NCBI RefSeq assembly: GCF_014596515.1
Contig: NZ_MSJQ01000077.1
Coordinates: 1-35,650 of the forward strand
Direction of reading: 5' to 3'
Source: Streptomyces sp. CBMA156
Lineage (GTDB): Bacteria > Actinomycetota > Actinomycetes > Streptomycetales > Streptomycetaceae
DNA length: 35,650 nt
In this document: positions 15,567 to 21,924 of the stretch, piece by piece
Layout: each line of letters starts with the position of its first letter
Position numbering within the stretch: the stretch's first letter is position 1
Position numbers and translations under genes: made by a program
Notes under the pieces: generated by a model
Databases searched by the model: none
The model's input: only the letters and a program-made list of their open reading frames with translations
What the model was told of the DNA's origin: nothing

Positions 15567-15932
15567 TCACGCGAGGGAGTCCAGCTCGTACCAGATGGAT
15601 TTGCCGCGCTTCTGCGGGTCGACGCCCCAGCGATGGGTGAGCCCGGCGACGAGCTGGAGGCCCCGGCCGGACTCGGCGGAATCGGCGGGCGTTCGCTGCC
15701 GAGGGAGGGCGTCGCTCTCGTCGGAGACGGTGACCCGGAGGGTGCGGCCGAGGACGGAGAACCAGACGACGGGCGCGGGGGTGTCGCCGTGCCGCCAGGC
15801 GTTGACAACGAGCTCCACCAGGGCGAGTTCGGCGTTGAAGATGGTGTCGCCGTCCCAGCCGCCGCTGCGGGTCATGGCGTCCCGCAGGGCCTGGCGGGAG
15901 AGGGTGAGCGAGGGGGTGTTACGGGTGCACAC
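15567..15932 (-). CDS. ATP-binding anti-sigma-type protein (HATPase domain), whiJ-cluster member
   Basis: A 121-residue single-domain protein of the GHKL ATPase superfamily as found in anti-sigma factors of the SpoIIAB/RsbW type. The N box is LALVELVVNAWRHG, and SDESDALPRQ and SAESGRGLQLVAGL correspond to the G1 and G2 regions. The GTG at 15932 follows GGAGG by about 6 bases; an upstream GTG at 16034 would add a low-complexity tail and is rejected. It is divergent from an Scr1-type regulator and DUF397 gene. The ATPase, HTH and DUF397 combination is typical of abaA/whiJ-like clusters that influence streptomycete development. The target sigma factor is unknown. Confidence 0.82.
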   Translation of the reverse strand: MCTRNTPSLTLSRQALRDAMTRSGGWDGDTIFNAELALVELVVNAWRHGDTPAPVVWFSVLGRTLRVTVSDESDALPRQRTPADSAESGRGLQLVAGLTHRWGVDPQKRGKSIWYELDSLA

Positions 15933-16105
15933 GGGAACCTCCGTGAGGCTGTGGTGTGGGGAGGGGTGATGACGGTCGTCACCGTGAGCCAGGCCGGGGC
16001 GGCGGTTGCTCTTCGGTGCGCGGGCAGCAGGCACCTACTGCCCTTGATGCAGGCATTACTGACGATTCGTCGGATCGATCCGGGAACGACAGTAGCGCAC
16101 CCGCT

Positions 16106-16117
16106 CTTTAATTAAAG
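16106..16117. promoter_or_regulatory. Perfect AT-rich palindrome CTTTAATTAAAG, candidate operator
   Basis: A 12-bp exact palindrome of mostly A and T, strikingly unlike its surroundings, lies midway in the 285-base divergent region between the ATPase gene (start 15932) and the regulator gene (start 16218). It could be the operator of that regulator or part of overlapping promoters. Nothing else is clear in 15933-16217. Confidence 0.5.
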
Positions 16118-16217
16118 CCAAACGGGAGAAGGTTCCTCCTCACGGGGGAAGAAGCCCGGATGGATCCGCAGGCGACCGGCGCGGCACACTGTCCTCTGCA
16201 CCGGCAGAGAGGACGCC

Positions 16218-17078
16218 ATGACCCTTCGAGTCCCCACCCTCCGTCAGCGACGCCTCGGCGCCGAACTGCGAAGGATGAGAGAGCAAGCCGGCTTCGGCGG
16301 CAGCCACCTCGCCAGACTGCTCGGGGTGACTCCCGCCCTGGTGAGCCAGATGGAGATCGGGAAGTCAGCTGTCAGCGTGGCGCGCCTGCATGAGATCGCG
16401 GAAGCCTGCATGTGCGCCAACGCACCTCTGGTCGAAGCGCTCGCCGACATGGCCAGAGAGCGGGACTCGGCCTGGTGGGATGAGTACCGGACGGCACTCG
16501 CGGCCGCTCCGATCGATGTGGCGGAAATCGAAGGTCGCGCGAAGAGACTCAAGAGCTTCACCATCGGCATCATCCCGGGACTGCTACAGACGAACCCTTA
16601 TGCGAGTGCGGTTTTCGCAAGGGGGTTCACCCATCTCCCCGACCGCGAGGTCGATCGCAGGGTGAAGTTCCGCCTGCGGAGACAGCAGGTCATCCGGTCC
16701 GGCGAAACGCCGTATACGGCGCTCATCCACGAGGCGGCGTTGCGCATCCAGTACGGCGGGCCTGCGGTACTCAGAGACCAGCTTGATTCACTCGTCAGTG
16801 ACTCCGACCTCTCCGGCGTCTCACTGCGAGTCGTGCCCTTTGCCACGGCCGACTTCCCTGGCCCCAGTGAGAATCTGATCTATGCGGAGGGACCGGTGCC
16901 CGAGCTGGACACGGTCCAGGCCGACTCGTCTCACGGCTCCCACATCTTCGACTCGCCCGCGCAGCTGGCGGGCTACCGCGCAATCTTGGAGCGCATCGAA
17001 GCCGTCGCGCTCCCGGAACGCGAGTCGCGAGATCTTATTCGCTCGATCACGAAGGAAATGAACGACAAGTATGAATAG
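16218..17078 (+). CDS. XRE-family regulator with DUF5753 (Scr1/WhiJ-like)
   Basis: A 286-residue regulator. The helix-turn-helix spans about residues 14-60 (LRRMREQAGFGGSHLARLLG, then VTPALVSQMEIGK). The C-terminal 170 residues match the DUF5753 domain that follows such HTHs in actinobacteria: FTIGIIPGLLQTNPYASAVF, then RRQQVIRSG, then LRVVPFATADFPGPSENL. These proteins act with the small DUF397 protein encoded immediately downstream; the pair is often compared with toxin-antitoxin modules, and in Streptomyces WhiJ it affects sporulation. The ATG at 16218 is close behind AGAGGA. The stop overlaps the DUF397 start by 8 bases. Confidence 0.9.
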   Translation: MTLRVPTLRQRRLGAELRRMREQAGFGGSHLARLLGVTPALVSQMEIGKSAVSVARLHEIAEACMCANAPLVEALADMARERDSAWWDEYRTALAAAPIDVAEIEGRAKRLKSFTIGIIPGLLQTNPYASAVFARGFTHLPDREVDRRVKFRLRRQQVIRSGETPYTALIHEAALRIQYGGPAVLRDQLDSLVSDSDLSGVSLRVVPFATADFPGPSENLIYAEGPVPELDTVQADSSHGSHIFDSPAQLAGYRAILERIEAVALPERESRDLIRSITKEMNDKYE

Positions 17079-17271
17079 CACCGATTGGCAGAAGTCCAGC
17101 TTCAGTGAAGCAGCCAACAACTGCGTCGAGGTACGTGCGCTTGGCGGGCTGATCGAACTCCGGGAGTCCGATGACGGCGAGGTCATCGTTCGCACCTCCG
17201 CTCTCAAGTTCGCCACCTTCCTTCAGGGCGCCAAGGCCGGCGAGTTCGACCACCTCACCACCACCCCCTGA
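17071..17271 (+). CDS. DUF397 protein
   Basis: A 66-residue DUF397-family protein with the usual layout: WQKSSFSEAANNCVEV at the N-terminus, IELRESDDGE in the middle and a predicted C-terminal helix (ALKFATFLQGAKAGEFD). It overlaps the regulator gene by 8 bases, so the two are translationally coupled. DUF397 proteins bind or antagonise their neighbouring Scr1/WhiJ-type regulators in the systems that have been studied. Length is normal for the family. Confidence 0.9.
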   Translation: MNSTDWQKSSFSEAANNCVEVRALGGLIELRESDDGEVIVRTSALKFATFLQGAKAGEFDHLTTTP

Positions 17272-17275
17272 GCGA

Positions 17276-17381
17276 ATCGTTCCGGCGGCCTCTTGCTCCC
17301 CGCAAGAGGCCGCCGGCAGGGAGAACGCGGCCAAGTCGGCAGAGCTGGATTCCACCTGCGGCCAGAGGATGCACTCTTGAC
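17276..17381 (+). repeat. 106-bp repeat unit, copy 1: terminator (type Y) plus flank
   Basis: The unit holds a 14-bp perfect hairpin (CCGGCGGCCTCTTG, 17282-17295, pairing with 17303-17316; loop of 7) that terminates the regulator-DUF397 operon. Homology to 19464-19569 is high for the first 73 bases (about nine differences), fades, then resumes as CTCTTGAC at 17374-17381; the distance between these blocks is 98 bases in both copies. The rest of the gap to the next gene (17446) shows nothing. Confidence 0.75.
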
Positions 17382-17445
17382 CCTCGCCGCCGGACGCCGC
17401 TGATCGATTTCGCCACCAGCATCCACCTCGCAGGGGCCTTCCTCC

Positions 17446-18723
17446 CTATACGACGCCTGTGCGCGCCGCAAGCTCCCGTACGCCGGGCACCGTGACCGGC
17501 GCGTACAGCAGGTCCGCTGTGAGCGCCCGCAGAGCAGGCCGGCGCACCTCCTCCGGGGCGACCTGCTCGATGAACCGCAGCAACGTGAACGTCTTGCGGT
17601 GGGCGCCGAGGCGGTGCCACATGCGCGCACAGTCCGTGCCGTACCGAGCCCGGCGCTCAGTGGTCGACAGCTGGTCTGGCGCGATCCGCGCCGCATACGG
17701 CACGCCCTCGTCGGGGGTGCCCAGCGCCGTGTGTACACCGATCCAGTACAGGTCCACCTGCGCACTGGTGGCGTCGACCGTGAACAGCGGGGAGCCAGGC
17801 AGGAACCTGGCGCTGGTCAGACGGTCGACGGCTTCCTCGGCACCTGCCATGAGGTCGAGGGCTGCACCTCGGCGCTGTCCGCATGCGGCCGTGTAGGCGG
17901 CCGTCATCAGCAGGGTCGCCGCCACGGCCCCGGGCACGTCGCCTTGGCCTCGAGAGAGCGAGTCTGCGGTGCGACGTAGGAGATCGACGGCGGCGACCGG
18001 GCGTCCGGAACGCCGCATCGTGATCGCCAGAACCCGAGCCGCCTCTCCGTGCACCACCGGGTCGCCACTGGCCTGGGCCGCCGCCAAGGCCCGGTCCGCC
18101 GCCGGCCACGCGACATCGGAGTGAGCCTTCAGCGCGAGCTCCGTCGCCAGCACCCAGGCGCGGGCCACACAGGCATGGGCCTCCTCACGGGACCGGCCGG
18201 ACAAGGCCTCACGGGTCGCGTGCGCCGAGCCCAACAAACCGGGCAGGAAGTCGCCGAGGTTCTGGTAGCGCGCCGCCGCGAAATGTGCGCGCGCCGAGGC
18301 CAGCGATGCCTTGAGCTGCTGCAACGACATGGGTGCGGACGGTTCGGATTCGTACAGGGCCCCAACGATCCGGGCCGACGCGTCCGGGCGCGCGGCAGCA
18401 GCCGAGGCGGATGGAAGCACGGACACCCCAGCTGCCGCCATGCCGGCCACGAGCAGCTGCCTGCGGAGCATGGCGTCCTCCTGATCCAGAGTCACATCCC
18501 GCGCCAGCGTAGCTGGTCGGCCCAGCCCAATGGCGTCAAGAGGCAGGTCCAACGCCTGGGCAATCCGCAGAAGCGCCTGCTCGGCCGGCCGGAGCGCGCC
18601 CGCCTCAACCCGACTGATCGCGGATGCGGAGTAGCCACACGCCCGGCCCAGCTGGGTCTGAGTCATCCGCCGCGCACACCGAGCGGCCCTGATGACCGCC
18701 CCAAGCTGACGTTGCCGTGACAT
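17446..18723 (-). CDS. XRE-family regulator with TPR-like sensor region
   Basis: A 425-residue protein. The N-terminal HTH (about residues 8-62) reads GAVIRAARCARRMTQTQLGR and then ACGYSASAISRVEAGA. A hydrophobic Ala-rich stretch near 85-110 (LLVAGMAAAGVSVLPSASAA) looks like the 'twin-arginine-like' linker frequently seen between HTH and helical repeats in this type of actinobacterial regulator. The rest is alpha-helical with TPR-like character (SDVAWPAADRALAAAQASGD and similar). The ATG at 18723 is used because upstream codons have no binding site. It is divergent from two tiny Cys-containing genes, probable targets. Ligand unknown. Confidence 0.82.
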   Translation of the reverse strand: MSRQRQLGAVIRAARCARRMTQTQLGRACGYSASAISRVEAGALRPAEQALLRIAQALDLPLDAIGLGRPATLARDVTLDQEDAMLRRQLLVAGMAAAGVSVLPSASAAAARPDASARIVGALYESEPSAPMSLQQLKASLASARAHFAAARYQNLGDFLPGLLGSAHATREALSGRSREEAHACVARAWVLATELALKAHSDVAWPAADRALAAAQASGDPVVHGEAARVLAITMRRSGRPVAAVDLLRRTADSLSRGQGDVPGAVAATLLMTAAYTAACGQRRGAALDLMAGAEEAVDRLTSARFLPGSPLFTVDATSAQVDLYWIGVHTALGTPDEGVPYAARIAPDQLSTTERRARYGTDCARMWHRLGAHRKTFTLLRFIEQVAPEEVRRPALRALTADLLYAPVTVPGVRELAARTGVV

Positions 18724-18796
18724 AGCGTTGCCCTTCGACTGCGCGGAGTGTCCACCGTATCGACAGGGCAGCGCCTCCAGGCAGGGCGTGCACGAG

Positions 18797-18815
18797 GTGT
18801 GCGGGGCACGCACAC
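18797..18815. promoter_or_regulatory. Inverted repeat between divergent regulator and small Cys-protein genes
   Basis: GTGTGCG-GGGCA-CGCACAC is a perfect 7-bp inverted repeat in the 197-base divergent region. The overlapping sequence repeats GTGC/GCAC elements several times (18788-18825). It is a good candidate site for the regulator at 17446-18723. Confidence 0.4.
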
Positions 18816-18920
18816 GGCGTGCGGGAGCCCCCGGCGGCATCCGTGTCCGGACCCGCAGCCGGGTTTCCTGGGTGATGCCCGGCCGGCGCACTTCTGCCAC
18901 TCCATCCTGAGGGAGACGTC

Positions 18921-19109
18921 ATGAGCAGCGCCCTGCTCGACAAGCCCGTCACCGAGACTGAGCCCACCACCGCCCCGACGCCCAGTACGCTGCTGGAGCG
19001 GGCCGACGAGCCGAGTGCCCGCGCCTGCCCGGTCTGCGGATCGAGCGCCACCTACCAGACCATGGACGGCCGATGGGGCTGCACCGCGTGCGGCTCCACC
19101 TGGGCCTGA
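18921..19109 (+). CDS. Small zinc-ribbon-like protein
   Basis: A 62-residue protein with a flexible Thr/Pro/Glu-rich first half and, at the C-terminus, two cysteine pairs: CPVCGSSATYQTMDG then WGCTACGSTW. Two CxxC knuckles about 17 residues apart make a compact zinc ribbon, plausible for RNA, DNA or protein contact. GGGAG lies 5 bases before the ATG. It is followed 16 bases later by a second Cys-pair protein on the same strand and is divergent from the XRE regulator. No named family is recognised. Confidence 0.75.
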   Translation: MSSALLDKPVTETEPTTAPTPSTLLERADEPSARACPVCGSSATYQTMDGRWGCTACGSTWA

Positions 19110-19125
19110 CCCCGGGGAGGATCCG

Positions 19126-19326
19126 ATGGCGGACTGCATGCAGTGCTCTGCTCCCGCAGTGATCGAGGATCTCGACGTACACCCGCCACAGCCCTGGTGC
19201 CTCGGGTGCGCGACCACCCTCGTACGAGCCGGCGATCCGGTCATCAACTACCGCTCGCTCAACGGTGAGTGCGACTACGAACGTGTCTTGGCCGGTGGCA
19301 GCACCCAGGTCCTGCGCTTCGGCTGA
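19126..19326 (+). CDS. Small protein with two CxxC pairs
   Basis: A 66-residue protein starting MADCMQCSAPAV, with the second pair in PPQPWCLGCATTL, then a short beta-like tail ending STQVLRFG. The two CxxC pairs are about 20 residues apart, again a possible metal knuckle, and a fifth Cys lies in GECDYERV. GGGGAGG (19114-19120) is a strong binding site 5 bases before the ATG. It appears to share a transcript with the zinc-ribbon gene before it and is closed by three hairpins in a row. Function unknown. Confidence 0.75.
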   Translation: MADCMQCSAPAVIEDLDVHPPQPWCLGCATTLVRAGDPVINYRSLNGECDYERVLAGGSTQVLRFG

Positions 19327-19344
19327 CAGGCACAGGCACACCGA

Positions 19345-19380
19345 AGTGGCCCGCTCCCTGTGCGCAGGGAGCGGGCCACT
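19345..19380 (+). terminator. Terminator hairpin after the small Cys-protein genes (first of three)
   Basis: A perfect 16-bp stem (AGTGGCCCGCTCCCTG, 19345-19360, pairing with 19365-19380) closes on TGCG, 18 bases after the stop codon. It is not related to the two hairpins that follow. Confidence 0.8.
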
Positions 19381-19417
19381 CTCGATGTCCGCCCCCGAAT
19401 CATCAGCGCCCGAACAC

Positions 19418-19451
19418 GTCGCCCCGTCGAGCTGGTGCTCGACGGGGCGAC
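19418..19451. terminator. Type X hairpin, internal copy (second of three)
   Basis: A perfect 15-bp stem (GTCGCCCCGTCGAGC with 19437-19451) and TGGT loop. The 45 bases 19415-19459 are identical to 22704-22748, and the stem core is shared with 12777-12813. Confidence 0.8.
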
Positions 19452-19463
19452 GCGAACTACCCG

Positions 19464-19569
19464 ATCGTTCCGGCGGCCTCTTGCCCCCCGCAAGAGGCCG
19501 CCGGTAGAGAGGATGCGGCCAAGTTGGCGAAACCTGGCACCAACTACGCCAGTGCGTCATGCTCTTGAC
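19464..19569 (+). repeat. 106-bp repeat unit, copy 2: type Y hairpin (third of three) plus flank
   Basis: Copy of 17276-17381. The hairpin (19470-19483 with 19491-19504) has the same 14-bp stem, with only the loop changed by one base. The unit ends in CTCTTGAC, and TTGACG at 19565-19570 could be the -35 box for cassette 2, whose first gene starts at 19634. The leftover 19570-19618 shows no further signal. Confidence 0.75.
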
Positions 19570-19633
19570 GATGACTGCCGAGTCGGGGACCGTCATGCAA
19601 ATCCACGCAACCGAGTTGCAAGGGGAAGTTGCC

Positions 19634-19876
19634 ATGGCACTGCGGTTCATTGGGATCGACCCCAACACGGGCGACGACGAGTGCCCGACCGTCTGGTACG
19701 ACGACGAAGCCGACGAGATCGTCGTACAGGGCTGGAAGGCTACCGAGAAGCTGCGCGCCACGTGCCGGGAGACCGGGAGCATCCCCGATTCGGAGGATGT
19801 GGTCCGGCTACCGGCCCGCATGGTGCCGATCTTGAGGAAGGCATGCGATGCCGCCGAGGGTACTGACATTCGCTGA
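19634..19876 (+). CDS. Small conserved protein of cassette 2 (GIDPNT...CPTVW family)
   Basis: An 80-residue paralogue of the protein at 14327, starting MALRFIGIDPNT, then CPTVWYDDEADEIVVQGW and VRLPARMVPILRKACDA. The middle segment is five residues shorter than in the first copy, so the loop between QGW and VRLPARMVP is variable. AAGGGGAAG (19619-19627) precedes the ATG. The last 29 bases overlap the DUF6879 gene, the same overlap as in cassette 1. No known enzyme motif is present. The two invariant blocks at the start and end suggest a small beta-then-helix fold. Confidence 0.82.
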   Translation: MALRFIGIDPNTGDDECPTVWYDDEADEIVVQGWKATEKLRATCRETGSIPDSEDVVRLPARMVPILRKACDAAEGTDIR

Positions 19877-20372
19877 GCAGTTGGCTGCTGCGCGCTCCAG
19901 TGCGGTTCACCTGGAGATGCGTGACTCCTACAGCGTGGTGAAGGAGGCTGAGGCGTTTGCCGCCTGGAGGGACGGCTTCCGGTACGACCCGGCCGACCGT
20001 GCGTCCTGGTGGCGTCCGTGGCTGACGCTGATCGAGGAGACCGTGAGCCGGGGTGTCGAGGTTCGCCGTGCCCGGATCGTGTCCGAGCCGGTCACGGAGT
20101 ACATCCGGTTCGAGCACTCCGGGACGTTCACCAACATCGCCGCAGGCGAGCAGATCCGCTGGCTGCCGCGACGGCAGACGGCGGACCTCGCCCTGCCGGG
20201 CTGCGACTTCTGGCTGTTCGACGGCAAGTTGGTGCGGTTCAACCACTTCACCGGCAACGGGGAGAGCGCTGGGCCGTCCTTCAGCGACGACCCAGCGGTG
20301 GCCCTCCTGTGCGCCACCGCGTTCGATGCGGTCTGGCAACGGGCCGTGCCTCACGAGAATTTCAGCGTCTGA
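19848..20372 (+). CDS. DUF6879 protein of cassette 2
   Basis: A 174-residue paralogue of the protein at 14553. Conserved blocks are FAEQLAAARSSAVHLEMRDS, ASWW, RGVEVRRARIVSEPVTEYI, GEQIRWLPRRQ, WLFDG and the C-terminal ATAFDAVWQRAVPH. No membrane segment or signal peptide. AGGAAGG (19834-19840) lies 7 bases before the ATG at 19848. It sits between the small protein and the XRE regulator; the 30-base gap to the regulator suggests one transcript of three genes. Molecular function not known to me. Confidence 0.85.
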   Translation: MPPRVLTFAEQLAAARSSAVHLEMRDSYSVVKEAEAFAAWRDGFRYDPADRASWWRPWLTLIEETVSRGVEVRRARIVSEPVTEYIRFEHSGTFTNIAAGEQIRWLPRRQTADLALPGCDFWLFDGKLVRFNHFTGNGESAGPSFSDDPAVALLCATAFDAVWQRAVPHENFSV

Positions 20373-20402
20373 CCGCCGCCGGCTCCGAGCGCCCCAGCGA
20401 CG

Positions 20403-21251
20403 ATGCCAAGTTCCCCGTCCTCAAGCGTCCAGGCGGCCCGCGTGGCGCTCGCTACCCGCCTCGGCGAGCTGATGCGCAACGTCGGCCTGAAGGGCGGAGA
20501 ACTGTCCGCCCTTTGCGGCTGGCACCCCGCCAAGACCTCCCGCATCCTCAACGCCAAGGCCGCCCCGTCCGACTCGGACATTCGCGCGTGGTGCCACGCC
20601 TGCGGCGCCGACGACCAGGCCCCCGATCTGATCGCCTCCAACAGAGCGGCGGACTCCCTGTACGTCGAGTGGCGGCGCATCACCCGGACCGGCCTGCGCC
20701 ACGCCCAAGAGGCCCGGGTGCCCCTCTACACCCGCACCCGCCATTTCCGCGCCTACTCTTCCCGCGTAGTTCCCGGCGCCCTCCAGACCCGGGAGTACGC
20801 CGGCGCCCTGCTGCGCACGGTGGCCGACGTCCGCCGGACCGTGGACGACGTGGCGGACGCGGTCGAGGCCCGGCTCGCCCGTTCCAGTGTCGTCTTCGAG
20901 GGCGGGCGCCGCTTCGTCGCAGTCATCGAGGAGTCCGTGCTGCGCTACCGGATCGGCGACGACACGGTGATGGCCGGACAACTCGGCCAGCTGCTGAGGG
21001 TCATGTCGATTCCTTCGGTCTCGCTCGGCGTCATCCCGTTCACGGCCTCCCGCACCATGTGGCCCACGGAGACCTTCAACCTGTTCGACGACCACCAGGC
21101 CGGGGTGGAGCTATTGTCGGCCCAGGTCACCGTGACCGCGCCCAGCGACCTCGCCCTCTACGCGCAGGCGTTCACGCGTTTCGCCGCCCTGGCCGTGCAC
21201 GGCGGCGCCGCCCGCGCACTGATCACCGCCGCGATCGACTCGCTGGGGTGA
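20403..21251 (+). CDS. XRE-family regulator with DUF5753, intact partner of DUF6879
   Basis: A 282-residue regulator. The HTH region spans about residues 10-70 (ALATRLGELMRNVGLKGGEL, then SALCGWHPAKTSRILNAKAA). The DUF5753 part starts near 108 with LYTRTRHFRAYSSRVVPGAL, followed by QTREYAGALL, ARSSVVFEGGRRFVAVIEES and SLGVIPFTASRTMWPTETF. It is the third gene of cassette 2 and shows what the pseudogene at 15083 once was. Unlike the Scr1 pair at 16218, no DUF397 gene follows; the DUF6879 and GIDPNT proteins upstream may take that role. This functional parallel is inference. Confidence 0.88.
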   Translation: MPSSPSSSVQAARVALATRLGELMRNVGLKGGELSALCGWHPAKTSRILNAKAAPSDSDIRAWCHACGADDQAPDLIASNRAADSLYVEWRRITRTGLRHAQEARVPLYTRTRHFRAYSSRVVPGALQTREYAGALLRTVADVRRTVDDVADAVEARLARSSVVFEGGRRFVAVIEESVLRYRIGDDTVMAGQLGQLLRVMSIPSVSLGVIPFTASRTMWPTETFNLFDDHQAGVELLSAQVTVTAPSDLALYAQAFTRFAALAVHGGAARALITAAIDSLG

Positions 21252-21277
21252 GGCATCCGCAATTCTCCGCAACTTCC

Positions 21278-21307
21278 TTGAGTTCCAGGGAACTTAGTCC
21301 GTAGATT
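21278..21307 (+). promoter_or_regulatory. Promoter with overlapping palindrome, upstream of the 21369 gene
   Basis: TTGAGT (21278-21283) and TAGATT (21302-21307) form -35 and -10 boxes with an 18-base spacer. AGTTCC-AG-GGAACT (21281-21294), a perfect palindrome, covers the -35 edge and spacer, a repressor-type position. The predicted start of transcription gives a leader of roughly 55 bases. Confidence 0.6.
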
Positions 21308-21368
21308 TCACAGAGCCGTCGGACCGCGCCCGGCGTCACCAGGTGCCCCACCAGCAGTCGGAGGAACC

Positions 21369-21824
21369 ATGGCAACCGCAGTTGCACCCGCCGATCCGAT
21401 CGTCGGCCCGCTCCGGAACGTGCGCGACCACATCCCCGCCGCCCTGCGGGACAAGCAGGTCGGCCTCCTGATGCGCGACTACCCCTACGACTCCGTCATG
21501 GCCGCCCGAGTCCTCGGCCAGGGCTACGCCTACCTGCTGACCGCGATGGCCCACCGCGGCGAGCACCTGAGCCTCGGCCCCAGCTCGCTGGTGGACATCG
21601 GCGTCCACACGATCATCCTGGACACCGTCGCCTACGCCGAGCTGTGCCGGAAGCACAACGGCGGCCACTTCCTGCACCACGTGCCGGCCGTCGAGTACAA
21701 GGACGACGGCACGGTGCTGCGCACCGCCCATCTGATCGCCGCAGACGGTTGGGACGTGGACCTGCCTCTGTGGTCGGATGCCGCCAAGTGCAGCCCCTGC
21801 CACCCCGGCAACGACTCACACTGA
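21369..21824 (+). CDS. Conserved hypothetical protein (VDIGVHTIIL family)
   Basis: A 151-residue protein with the block SSLVDIGVHTIILDTVAYAE and then a second conserved HFLHHVPAVEYKDDG. The His and Asp/Glu in VDIGxHT...YAELC and the HHVP motif recall a group of streptomycete proteins often labelled 'glycine-rich domain-containing'; the spaced His residues could bind metal, but this is not established. Two Cys near the end (KCSPCHPG) form a CxxC pair. GGAGGAA (21359-21365) is a strong binding site before the ATG. It has its own promoter at 21278-21307 and precedes a methyltransferase on the same strand. Confidence 0.75.
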   Translation: MATAVAPADPIVGPLRNVRDHIPAALRDKQVGLLMRDYPYDSVMAARVLGQGYAYLLTAMAHRGEHLSLGPSSLVDIGVHTIILDTVAYAELCRKHNGGHFLHHVPAVEYKDDGTVLRTAHLIAADGWDVDLPLWSDAAKCSPCHPGNDSH

Positions 21825-21834
21825 CCGGACAGTT

Positions 21835-21867
21835 GCGGTGGCCACAGGCTCAGTCCGGGGCCACCGC
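21835..21867 (+). terminator. Possible weak terminator
   Basis: GCGGTGGCC (21835-21843) pairs with GGCCACCGC (21859-21867) over a 15-base loop, just after the stop at 21824. The loop is long and no T-run follows, so read-through to the methyltransferase is likely. Confidence 0.35.
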
Positions 21868-21924
21868 GACCCGGAAGGGTGGAGTTCACCCGAATCCCTG
21901 CGCCGCCGCACACCGGGCGCAAGT

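Noticed and set aside
18724..18900. N-terminal extension of the XRE regulator to 18900
   Set aside because: It lacks a binding site, is not HTH-like and would cover the divergent promoter region.
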